10,110 nt of DNA from an uncultured Micromonospora sp. (GTDB taxonomy: Bacteria > Actinomycetota > Actinomycetes > Mycobacteriales > Micromonosporaceae): positions 1 to 10,110 of the forward strand of contig CALGAM010000078.1 of assembly GCA_937951935.1 (NCBI GenBank), given 5' to 3'. Positions 1 to 8,700 of this stretch are shown in pieces. Under the pieces are notes generated by a model. It searched no databases. It saw nothing but the letters and a program-made list of their open reading frames with translations, and was not told the DNA's origin. Numbering within the stretch: the first letter of the stretch is position 1; the number at the start of each line of letters is the position of its first letter. A program made the translations under genes and the position numbers.

Positions 1-3000
1 TGATCCGCTCGACCTGGCCGTCGTAGGTCCAGGACAACACCTGCTGGTCACCGGTCTGCACCGACGTCACCGACTTGGTCTCGCCGGTCAGCTCGTACAA
101 CCGCTCGGCCACGGCGGTGACCTCCGCACCCTGCGGGGTGCGGTACTTCCTGGTCACCGTCGTCAGCGTCCGCGGCTGACCACCGTCGGCCCGGCCGTAG
201 CCGTAGGTGGTGACGGCGTCCCTGCCGGTGTCACCGGTCAGGTCCTTCTCCACCAGCCTGGTGCGGTTGCCGAGCAGGTCGTACTCGTACTCCTGCCAGT
301 AGCCGGCACCGTCCGGCCCGGCCGTGACGTTCAGGGTCCCGTCCGCGCCGACCGGACCGTCACCACAGGACTCCTGGTCGGCCGACGTCCACGCCCGCCG
401 TAGCTGGCCGAGCGCGTCGTAGGTGAAGCACTGCCGCTCGGCGATCCCCGCCGACCGCTCCCGGATCGCGGTGACATTCCCCGCCGCGTCGTACGAGTAG
501 GAGCGGTGCGAAACCAGGTTGCCGCCGACGATCGAGGTGTCACCGGTCTGCTCCCGGTAGACCCGCTGGTCGGTGAGCGCCCCACTGGCGTCGTCGTACG
601 ACGCCATCGTCCACACCCGGTACGGCTGCGCACCCAACGTCGACCGCAGCACCTGCCCGTACGGCGAGTACACCGTCTCGGAGCCGTACCAGTCCCTGCC
701 CGACACCGACAGCGGCAGGCCGTCCTTGGTGTAGCGGACCAGGATCTTCTCGGCCGGCAGGTTGCCGACCGCGGGCAGGGTCATCGACTCCGTCAGCCCG
801 GTGTCGGTGTACGTGTACTCGTAGGTGTACGAGGCCCGCAGCCCCCACGCCCCGGCGACCGTCTCGGGCAGCGTCAACGTGGTCGACGTCGGCTGGTAGT
901 CGCTGGTGTAACCACCGATCGTCTGCGTGTACGGCAGACCGTCGGTGTAGCGGGTCGCGGTGGCCGGCATGCCCTTGCCGCCCGGCGCGGTGTCGTAGGT
1001 GTACTCGGCCAGCAGGGTGCCGCTGCTGTCACCCAGCCGCTGCTGCGTCGGCCGGGACAGCTCGTCGTAGCCGTTCCAGACGGTGACGTTGCGGGCGTTG
1101 GTGGCGGTGAGCTGCCGGTCCCGGTGGTCGTAGGTGAACCGCGAGGTGCCGGTGTCCGGGTCGGTGGCCGTCACCAGCCGGCCGCGCTGGTCGTACGACC
1201 AGGTCCACGGGTGGGCCGGGTCGGCGGAGTGGGTGGCCTTCACGAGCTGGCCGCGCGCGTCGTACTCGTAGCGCATCGAGGTGTACTCGGTGCGGGCGGC
1301 GTTGGTGAAGGTGTCCACCCGAACGACCCGGCCCAGCGCGTCGGTGAACACCCGGTACGAGGCCGAACCGGACGGGTTGATCACGGTGGAGTAGTCGGCA
1401 CCGTACTCGTACCGGGTGGCCCGTTCCGGCGCGTCGACGCCGTTGAGGACGGGCATCTCCTCGACCACGCGGCCGAGGCCGTCGTAGGTGTAGCGGGTGG
1501 CGTTGGGTACGGTCGTGTCCGCCGACGGGGTGAACAGCGTGCCGACGGGCGAGCCGTCCGCGAGGTAGGCGTTGTTGCTCTGCCACACCTCACCGGAGGT
1601 GTTGTAGAGCGTGTCGGTGATCAGCCGGCCGCCGCCGACCGCCTCCTCCTGGGTCTGCCGCGTCCGGCCCAGGCCGTCGTAGATCGTGACCGAGGTCTGG
1701 ATGCGGTCGTCGTGCCCGCGGGTGAAGGTGGTGACGTACGGAGGCTTGCCGGCCGGGACCGCGTACTCGGCCCGGAAGTCCGGGACGGCCGCAGGAGACG
1801 GGGTGCGGCCCGGTCCCCATGCCTCGACCAGCCGGCCCAGCGGGTCGTACCTGGCCTCGCTGACGTGCCCGTTGGGGTCGGTGACCCTGACCGTGACGGC
1901 CCGGCCGGGGTCCAGCTCCTGGACCTGCCGGTGCCCGAGCGAGTTCTCCTCGGTCACGCTGAACGCCTGGCCGACCTCCGGGGTGTAGGTGATCCGGGAG
2001 GTCTTGCCGTCGGGGTCGGTGCGGGAGACGACGCGGCCGACGGCGTCGAAGGCGGTGGTGCCGTCGGACTGGAATCCGGAGCCGTCACCCTTCAGCGACC
2101 AGGTCTGGGTGGCGAGCCCACGGGCCGTGCTGCCGAGGCCGACGCCGTACGCCTGACCGTCGTAGGCGACCCGCTCGGCGGAGATCAGCGTCGTCAGGTC
2201 GTCGAAGGTGGCGTCGTCGCAGGTCGTCGGGCTGGTGCGGATCTGCTTGGTCAGGCCGATGAGGTTCTTGTCGAGCTGGTGGTGGTACTCGACGAACGTG
2301 CAGGTCTCGTCGCCGCTGCGGCCGGTGTCGCCGAGGGACTCGATGTGGGTCGGCAGGCCGTGCGTGGTCTCGTACGTCGTCCTCGTCTCGACGACCCGCT
2401 GGGTGCGGCTGTCGTCGCCGGTCCCGGAGGAGCGGGCGTAGGCGACCTGCCGCGTCTCGGTGACCCGCCAGGCGCGCAGCGGGCTGAGGCCGTCGTCGCG
2501 GGTCCGGCTGGCGAGCTGCCGGGCCTCGGGGTACGTGACGGCACGGGTCAGCCACTCGGTGTCGGCGTCGTCGGCGCTGGCGTACGTCAGCTCCTCGGCG
2601 ATCCGGCCGGCGAACGGCTCCCGGTCCTTGGCGATCTCGGCACCGGTGATGTCCCGGACCGACACGTCGTCGCCCAGGCCCTGGAAGTAGCGGGTGACGG
2701 ACTTGGTGCGCCGGGCGCCGATCTCGGGGTTGTCCGCACCGGTCAGCACCGTGACCTGGGCGAAGCCGGCGAACTGGGAGTACGTGCGGGTGGACTTCTT
2801 GGTGAACTCCTGCTCGGCCAGACGCCATCTCGGGTTGGCGTACTCGTACCGGGTGACGGTGGCGAAGGCACCGTCGACGTTGGGGAGTTCCTCGACGCTC
2901 TCGACGACGTACTTGTGGAACCAGTCGATTTCCTCGGCCGACGGGTCCGGGTGCCAGAAGGCCGGGTAGCAGAGTCGGTTGTTGGCCTTCAGCGCGTCCG

Positions 3001-5350
3001 TGTCGTTCTTGCCGGGAAGGCCGGTGCCGGTGGCGCAGTCACCCTCGGGCTGCTTGTAGGTGACGATCGTCTCGCCGCCGTACTCGTTGATGACCCGGGC
3101 GATGCGAAGGCGGGAGAAGCCGGGGCGGTCGTCCCGCATGACGCGGTTCGGCATGTCCTCGGCGTTGGCCTCGAACCGCACCGGGTTGAGGGTGATCCGG
3201 TCGTCGGTGGCGCCGCTGCGGCCGTACCCGGTCCGGGTGATCGACTCCAGCCAGAGCGCGGTGTTGGGACCGGTCCGCAGGATCGGGAACGACTGCTTGA
3301 GCTGGTACTCGTCCACGACCTGCAGGGCGGTGGTGTCGGGACGCCGCTGCGCGAACGTGGTGATCTTGTCCAGACGCTTGCGGGAGAAGAAGGTCGGCGC
3401 GGCGTTCCAGCACTTCGCGTTGGCGGCGCACCGCAGGTCGGCCGGGGTGTCGTACCAGATCCGGTACCTGCTCGGATCCTTGCTGGTGAAGTTCTCCTCG
3501 GTACAGGTGACGGAGCCCTCGGCGAAGCAGCGTTCCGCGACGGTGAAGGTGATCCGGGCCAGCGGTGGGGCCGAGAAGATGGTGTCCCGCCGCTGCCCGT
3601 AGTCGATCCGGGTCAGGTAGCCGGCCCGGTCGTACGGCACCGGATTCGTGAAGTTGAAGTTCCGGGCGTAGTAGTTGGTCTCCTTCTCCCACCACAGGGA
3701 CATGGCGTTGCCGTGGACGTCCTCGACGTAGTCGAGGCCCCACCGCCAGGCCTGCATGCAGACCGAGCCGGCCCAGTTGCCCGCCTGGTAGCAGGGCTCG
3801 CCCGGGTGGTTGCCGTACACCGGCACGGTCAGCACGGAGTTGGTGACCGGGTCGTCCGCCGCGCTGCCGTTGTCGGACCAGCCGGGCAGGCGGTTGCGGC
3901 CGAAGTGGTAGCGGGTGCCGTCCCGGGTGGTGACGATCCAGTACTCGCCGTCCGCGTCACCGTTGGCCAGGCTGGTGTCCTTGCGCAGTTCGACCTTGGA
4001 GCCGTCGCCGTTGGCGGTGAACCAGGCGCCCTGGTCTCCGTCCCAGACCAGCTCGGTCGTCATCCCGCCGAGGGTCAGGGTGGCGTTGTTGGAGCCCCAG
4101 CACAGGTCGGCCGTCTTGTGGTTGGCGTTGTTCGCGCCGGGTTTGCTCGCGTCCTGCCGGCAGTTGGCGTAGCTGCGGGTGATCGCCCCGGCGTTGTACT
4201 CCCAGCCGTCGCCGATCCAGGAGGCCTGGTTGTTGGTGGCGGAGGTGCGGCCGTCCACCGACTGCGAGGAGTACGACAGGGCGACCTTGGGCATCAGGCC
4301 GCCGGCCGTCTCGGGCACCTGGATCTGGTACGAGTAGGTGAACGCGCCGGACGAGGAGCCCGCGGCCCACGAGCCCGAGGAGAGCAGCGGGGTGGCGGTG
4401 AAGTCGCCGCCCGCCGAGGCTCCGGTGTCCAGCACACCGACCACGCTCGCCGTCGGCGCGTCGGCAGCGTTCGTGCCGCGCCCGGCGGTCTTCGAGGCGG
4501 ATCCGGCGGGAACGCCGAGCAGCGGGCCGACCGGCACCCGTCCGGTGACCACCCGCCGGGTCGGCTCGTCCCCGTCGGCCGTGCCGCGGGCCGCCGCCTC
4601 TGTGGCCGGCACCAGTCGCACCTCGCTCGGCACCGCCTGCGGGGTGGCCGTGCCGGGCGTGGTGGACGACGTGCCCGCACCGTCGTCGGTGGCACAGTCG
4701 CCGCCGTTCGGGTCGTCGTAGACGCAGTCGGGCAGCAGCATGACGCCGAACCGGTCGGCGGCCTGTGGGCCGTACAGGTCGGCGAACGGCGTGTAGTCGA
4801 CGCTGATCGCGACCTCGGCGTCCGGGTCGGCGGTCTCCGGCGGCGTGATCTTCATGATCAGACCGGCCACGCCGGCTTCCTGGGACGCCTCGGGTGCGGC
4901 GAGGTCGACGGCCCAGATCCCGGCGAGGTCGGCCGGGTCGGCCCCCTCCGGTACGCCGAGCGCCACCGGGAGGTCGTCGACCGGCACGGTGGTGCCCGGC
5001 TGGACACCGGTCAGGTCCACGACGCCGCTGTCCTGCTGCCACGGGGTGACGGCCTGCGGCTCGTACGGGACCACCGGTACCGGGTCGGCGGTGGTCAGGT
5101 TCGTCTCGGCGCTCTCGTTCTGCCCGACCCGCGCGCTCTCCGGGATGTCCGGCAGGTCGACCCGGAGTTCCTCACGCCCCATCCCCGGGCCGGGCACCGC
5201 CCACGCGGCGGCGGGCAGGCTCGTCGCGACCAGGGTCGTGGACAGGCACAGCACCAGAGCGGTGCGTGCCCGACGCCACCGGATCCGGTCCGTTCTCGTC
5301 GGGGTCCGTCGGCCAGGCCACCGCCGGGACAGCAAACCGGTACCACGCAT
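1..5350 (-). CDS. Large exported RHS/YD-repeat protein with SpvB-like N-terminal region (3' end beyond window)
   Basis: The minus strand is open without a stop from 5350 to the left edge, giving 1783 codons; the true C-terminus is missing. The ATG at 5350 follows a GGTGGGAG ribosome binding site with 9 nt spacing. Residues 1-51 form a signal peptide: an Arg-rich n-region, a hydrophobic stretch at about 31-45 (ALVLCLSTTLVA) and a likely cut after AWA51. Residues about 335-395 (YSYQIQVPETAG, VALSYSSQS, SWIGDGWEY) resemble the SpvB N-terminal domain. TRDGTRYHFGR lies near 480, and a Cys-containing block at about 605-660 leads into PTFFSRKRL, as in many actinobacterial RHS proteins. YD repeats begin near 1060 and dominate from about 1168: YDPLGRLVEA (1168), YDGLGR (1223), YTYDGLGRVVEE (about 1288), YDAAGNV (about 1620), YDALGQL (about 1645), YDLLGNR (about 1690). 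RHS proteins fold into a beta-shell that can enclose a C-terminal toxin and are exported; the RHS core motif and any toxin would be further left. I saw no FG-GAP loops in it. The family assignment is firm; a toxin function is inferred. Confidence 0.95.
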   Translation of the reverse strand, partial: MRGTGLLSRRWPGRRTPTRTDRIRWRRARTALVLCLSTTLVATSLPAAAWAVPGPGMGREELRVDLPDIPESARVGQNESAETNLTTADPVPVVPYEPQAVTPWQQDSGVVDLTGVQPGTTVPVDDLPVALGVPEGADPADLAGIWAVDLAAPEASQEAGVAGLIMKITPPETADPDAEVAISVDYTPFADLYGPQAADRFGVMLLPDCVYDDPNGGDCATDDGAGTSSTTPGTATPQAVPSEVRLVPATEAAARGTADGDEPTRRVVTGRVPVGPLLGVPAGSASKTAGRGTNAADAPTASVVGVLDTGASAGGDFTATPLLSSGSWAAGSSSGAFTYSYQIQVPETAGGLMPKVALSYSSQSVDGRTSATNNQASWIGDGWEYNAGAITRSYANCRQDASKPGANNANHKTADLCWGSNNATLTLGGMTTELVWDGDQGAWFTANGDGSKVELRKDTSLANGDADGEYWIVTTRDGTRYHFGRNRLPGWSDNGSAADDPVTNSVLTVPVYGNHPGEPCYQAGNWAGSVCMQAWRWGLDYVEDVHGNAMSLWWEKETNYYARNFNFTNPVPYDRAGYLTRIDYGQRRDTIFSAPPLARITFTVAERCFAEGSVTCTEENFTSKDPSRYRIWYDTPADLRCAANAKCWNAAPTFFSRKRLDKITTFAQRRPDTTALQVVDEYQLKQSFPILRTGPNTALWLESITRTGYGRSGATDDRITLNPVRFEANAEDMPNRVMRDDRPGFSRLRIARVINEYGGETIVTYKQPEGDCATGTGLPGKNDTDALKANNRLCYPAFWHPDPSAEEIDWFHKYVVESVEELPNVDGAFATVTRYEYANPRWRLAEQEFTKKSTRTYSQFAGFAQVTVLTGADNPEIGARRTKSVTRYFQGLGDDVSVRDITGAEIAKDREPFAGRIAEELTYASADDADTEWLTRAVTYPEARQLASRTRDDGLSPLRAWRVTETRQVAYARSSGTGDDSRTQRVVETRTTYETTHGLPTHIESLGDTGRSGDETCTFVEYHHQLDKNLIGLTKQIRTSPTTCDDATFDDLTTLISAERVAYDGQAYGVGLGSTARGLATQTWSLKGDGSGFQSDGTTAFDAVGRVVSRTDPDGKTSRITYTPEVGQAFSVTEENSLGHRQVQELDPGRAVTVRVTDPNGHVSEARYDPLGRLVEAWGPGRTPSPAAVPDFRAEYAVPAGKPPYVTTFTRGHDDRIQTSVTIYDGLGRTRQTQEEAVGGGRLITDTLYNTSGEVWQSNNAYLADGSPVGTLFTPSADTTVPNATRYTYDGLGRVVEEMPVLNGVDAPERATRYEYGADYSTVINPSGSASYRVFTDALGRVVRVDTFTNAARTEYTSMRYEYDARGQLVKATHSADPAHPWTWSYDQRGRLVTATDPDTGTSRFTYDHRDRQLTATNARNVTVWNGYDELSRPTQQRLGDSSGTLLAEYTYDTAPGGKGMPATATRYTDGLPYTQTIGGYTSDYQPTSTTLTLPETVAGAWGLRASYTYEYTYTDTGLTESMTLPAVGNLPAEKILVRYTKDGLPLSVSGRDWYGSETVYSPYGQVLRSTLGAQPYRVWTMASYDDASGALTDQRVYREQTGDTSIVGGNLVSHRSYSYDAAGNVTAIRERSAGIAERQCFTYDALGQLRRAWTSADQESCGDGPVGADGTLNVTAGPDGAGYWQEYEYDLLGNRTRLVEKDLTGDTGRDAVTTYGYGRADGGQPRTLTTVTRKYRTPQGAEVTAVAERLYELTGETKSVTSVQTGDQQVLSWTYDGQVERI

Positions 5351-5359
5351 ACGCGTCGA

Positions 5360-5367
5360 CTCCCACC
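5360..5367 (-). promoter_or_regulatory. Ribosome binding site of the RHS gene
   Basis: Read on the minus strand this is GGTGGGAG, 9 nt before the ATG at 5350. The reading frame stays open upstream of that ATG, so this site together with the signal peptide that starts right after it decides the start codon. Confidence 0.7.
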
Positions 5368-5406
5368 AGGCGCGAGGACAAAGCGAAGGCGCGGAAGCAC
5401 CGCAAG

Positions 5407-5428
5407 GCGCGCACCAGAGCTGGCGCGC
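5407..5428 (-). other. Potential hairpin in the leader of the RHS gene
   Basis: GCGCG (5407-5411) and CCA (5414-5416) pair with TGG (5421-5423) and CGCGC (5424-5428), leaving a GAGC loop and a 2-nt CA bulge. It sits about 40 nt upstream of the RHS ribosome binding site, so it would be in the mRNA leader if transcription starts near the AT-richer block. In DNA this rich in GC such a stem can occur by chance; no function is claimed. Confidence 0.25.
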
Positions 5429-5496
5429 GCGTCAGCACTCTGCGTCAGGCGGGATCTCGTGATCAAGGTGACGAGATGTAACCGAGGCGAAACACA

Positions 5497-5512
5497 GGTG
5501 ATCTATATCACC
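5497..5512. promoter_or_regulatory. CRP/GlxR-like binding site
   Basis: The sequence GGTGATCTATATCACC is a palindrome with perfect 6-bp arms. Its core GTGA-N6-TCAC with a central TA matches the actinobacterial CRP/GlxR consensus TGTGANNTANNTCACA at every fixed base except the outermost pair (G/C instead of T/A). Its centre lies about 154 bp from the RHS start codon and about 291 bp from the start of the DNRLRE/FG-GAP gene, within the AT-richer block. It could therefore serve either or both divergent promoters. Binding by a cAMP-receptor-type protein is inferred from the motif only. Confidence 0.55.
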
Positions 5513-5644
5513 AGATATTTCGATTGGATGATCACAAGATGCGCGAACCATCCAAACAGGACGGAGATCATCATCGGCACACACATCAGTGCGGACAATC
5601 TTCGCACACCAGCAATCTCGGGCGTAGCGCTCCCAATCCACTGA

Positions 5645-5655
5645 GTGATGATCAC
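5645..5655. promoter_or_regulatory. Short palindrome GTGAT-N-ATCAC, possible operator
   Basis: GTGATGATCAC is a perfect 5-bp inverted repeat around one base. It shares its arms with the CRP-like palindrome at 5497-5512 but has the half-sites closer together (GTGA-N3-TCAC). The nine bases GATGATCAC at 5647-5655 recur at 5527-5535. It lies 7 bp before the candidate plus-strand -10 TAACGT (5663-5668), where a bound protein could act on the DNRLRE/FG-GAP promoter. The regulator is unknown. Confidence 0.3.
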
Positions 5656-5780
5656 GGATACATAACGTTCGCGGGATGGACGAGACGCCCCGGTGCTGTG
5701 CGATCGTTGGCCCGCGTGCCGTGCCCGGAAGGCCTGCCGGAGCACCGCCGCCCGCGTCTCACCTGTCTTCCTGGCCCAAC

Positions 5781-5785
5781 GGGAG
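5781..5785 (+). promoter_or_regulatory. Ribosome binding site of the DNRLRE/FG-GAP gene
   Basis: GGGAG lies 10 nt before the GTG at 5796. The frame is open further upstream to an ATG at 5676, but the residues from that ATG do not look like a signal sequence and no comparable site precedes it. This site and the Arg-rich/hydrophobic N-terminus that follows favour the GTG start. Confidence 0.65.
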
Positions 5786-5795
5786 TAGACCTGTC

Positions 5796-8700
5796 GTGAC
5801 CGCGCCTCGCCTGCTCAGCCGCTTCGCGCGCACACGCACGAGGCTGGCCCTCGGCCTCGGCGTCCTGTTGGCACTCGTGGCCGCCCCACTGCCGTGGTGG
5901 CTACGGGCCGACGAGCCCCGCAAGCTCGCGGCCCCGGTCGCACCGGCGCCGGCCGCACCGCGGGACGAGGCCGCCGCCCGGGCCGAGGCCATCCGGACGG
6001 GCCGGGAGGTGCTCGTGGAGACGGCGACGAGCGCCACCTCGCTCACCTGGGCGCTTCCGGACGGGCAGTGGCGCACCACGATCCATGCCATACCCCAGCG
6101 GACGAAGACCGCCACCGGGCAGTGGGTACCGATCGACATCACCCTGACCCGGGGCGAGAAGACCGCCGAGGGCCTCGACATCCGACCGGTCAACCCGCCC
6201 AGCCCTGTGCGCTTCTCCCGAGGCGGCACGGCCGACGACGCGACCGAGAGTCCCGTGGCCGAGGTGGACGTCGAGGGCCACACCATCACGTACACCTGGC
6301 CCGGTCCCCTGCCGGAGCCGGTGCTCGACGGCCCCCGAGCCCTCTACCCCGAGGTGCTTCCCGGGGTGGACCTGCTCGTGGTCGCCCGCGACGCCGGCGG
6401 CTTCGGCCAGTTGCTGATCGTCAAGAACCGGTCGGCAGCCACGATCGCGGCGGTCAGCCGCGTCAGCTACGGACTCCGCTCGAAGACGGCGGTCTTCCGG
6501 CACGACCCGGACACCGGCGGCGTCCGGGTCGTCGACCCGACCGACGGCCGCGAGATCGCCTCGATCCCCACCCCGTTCGCCTGGGACTCCGCCGGCCGTG
6601 ACCCGGAAACACCGGACGCTGCCCCCCGCACCTCCGTGGCCACCCCCGCAGACGTGCTGCGGCTCTCCGGCCTCAGCGGCGTCGAACCGGGTGCCCGGCA
6701 CGCCCCGATGCCCACCCGACTGGACGGCGACGGCACGGGGAACGCCCGCCTGCACCTGGACGCCGCCGCCACCGGGCTGCTCACCCGGGCGGACGTCCGG
6801 TTCCCCGTGTTCCTGGACCCGACCCTGACCAGCGGCACCCAGGCCTGGGCGACGGTCTACAAACAGCACCCCAACACCAACACCTACAACGGCACCAACT
6901 TCAACAACGGCACGACGGTCGCCCGGGTGGGCTACGAGAAGGACACACCGCTGCTGACCCGCTCCTTCTGGCGGATGGGATTCCGCACCGGCCTCACCGG
7001 GGCGGAGGTCAGCACGGCCACCTTCAAGGTGCTGAACAACCACTCCTACAGCTGCAACGCCCGGCAGATCCGGGTCTCACTGACCGGCGCCATCTCGTCG
7101 GGCACGACGTGGAAGAACCAGCCGACGTGGTCGACCGACCAGCAGACGTTGTCCTTCGCCCACGGCTACAACAACAACTGCAAACAGGACTACGTCAGTT
7201 TCAACGTCAAGAACGCGGTCGAGTCGGCCATCACCAACGGCTGGTCGAACATCACGCTCGGCATGCGCGCCGTCGACGAGTCCGACACCCACACCTGGCG
7301 CAAGTTCGAGGTGGCCAGGTCGGAGCTGAGCGTCACCTACAACCGGCCGCCGGCGGAACCGACCAACGGCACCTCCTCACCCGGCGGCCCCTGCGCGGTC
7401 GGCGGCAACGGGATCACGGTCGCCAAGACCAACATCACCCTGTCGGCGATCGGAAGCGACCCGGACGGCCTCAACGACCTCAACGGGCTGCGCTTCCGGT
7501 TCTGGAAGACCGGCACGACGGTTCCCCAGGGCACCCTGGTCACCCCGGATGCCAACGGACGGGCGTCTCTCGTCATCCCCTCCACCGTGCTTGAGGACAC
7601 GGCCACCTACTCCTGGGACGTACGCGCCGAGGACAAGAGCAACAAGACGTCGACGTACTTCCCGCCCGGCGACGAGCCCTGCCGCCTCACCATCGACGCC
7701 TCGGCACCCCCGGCCCCCGACGTCACCAGTGAGGTGTTCCTGCCCGCCACCCCCGACGGCGCGACCTGGTCGACGGTCCGGTTCGGCGGCACCGGCCCCA
7801 TCACCTTCACCGCCGCCGACGCGGTCCGGTTCAGCTACTCCTTCGAAGGCGTCGGCAGCACGGACGTACCGGCCACCAACGGCACCGCCACCGTGCCCGA
7901 CCTCAGGCCGCGACACGCCGGCCCCACCACGTTGTACGTGTACGCCTACGACGCGGCCGGCAACCGCAGCGCCCGGACCGACTACCACTTCTACGTGCCG
8001 CCCCGGGACGTCGCCGACGGCCCCGGCGACACGGGCGGTGACGGAATCCCCGACCTGCTCGTCATCGATGCCGAGGGCAACCTGAGGACGTACGCCGGCG
8101 ACGTGGACGGCGAGCTGCACTCCTGGCTCGCCGGCTCGTACACCAGCGACGGGACGCTCAACCCGCCCGGCCACTGGTACGACCCGGCGACCGGCACGGC
8201 CGCCCTCATCACCAAGTACGCCGACGCCTACCCGGGCGACGGTTTGACCGACCTCTTCGCCCGCACCCCGGACGGCGGCTTCTGGCTCTACCCCGGGGAC
8301 GGGTACGGCACGTTCAACGTCGAGAAGCGGCTGCGGGTCATGCTGCCGCCCGATGCACCGGCCCCGTCGACCTGGACCCAGATCAAGGCGGTCGGTGACC
8401 TCACCGGCGACGGGCTCCCGGAGCTGGTCCTGCGGGCCGGCACCGCGTTCTGGGTGCTGACCGGCTACACGGGCGCGAGCTTCCAGGAGGCGATCCTGAT
8501 GGAGGGCTCCTCGTGGGGTCGCCAGGAGATCGTCAACGTGGCGGACATCGACCTCGACGGCACACCCGACCTGCTCTGGCGCAACCTGGACACCGGCTTC
8601 ATGTACGTCCGGCACGGAAAGCCGGGTCCGACGTCCGGCAGCGTGAACCTCGACTCGCTCAAGACCGCCGCCAACTCCCGTAACGGCGACGTCCAGTACG

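Larger units (their letters stand above)
5351..5795. promoter_or_regulatory. Divergent control region between the two large exported-protein genes
   Basis: This 445-bp gap separates two genes that point away from each other, so it must hold promoters for both unless one is read from far outside. By hand count, 5461-5670 is about 50% G+C, far below the flanking coding DNA, which is usual for promoter DNA in actinomycetes. It holds the CRP/GlxR-like palindrome at 5497-5512 and the GTGAT-N-ATCAC palindrome at 5645-5655. A weak plus-strand -10 candidate is TAACGT at 5663-5668 (fits TANNNT), without a convincing -35. On the minus strand the TACATC read from 5480 down is only a poor -10 candidate. 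No convincing small gene is present. Confidence 0.75.

Noticed and set aside
32..36. Possible lipobox at residues 32-35 (LVLC) of the RHS protein
   Set aside because: The residue before Cys is Leu, not Gly/Ala/Ser, and the hydrophobic stretch continues after it to a normal AWA cleavage site. (Positions given are residues.)
506..5644. A 1712-codon plus-strand open frame
   Set aside because: It is antisense to the RHS gene. Its product is a Val/Gly/Arg-rich string without domains, it crosses the AT-richer divergent promoter region, and it is what G/C-ending codons on the other strand produce. The minus-strand frame shows clear YD repeats and a signal peptide.
5676..5795. Forty-residue N-terminal extension of the FG-GAP gene from the ATG at 5676
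   Set aside because: The residues are Pro/Ala/Cys-rich and do not look like a signal sequence. GTG 5796 has a ribosome binding site 10 nt before it and is followed directly by an Arg-rich then hydrophobic export signal.
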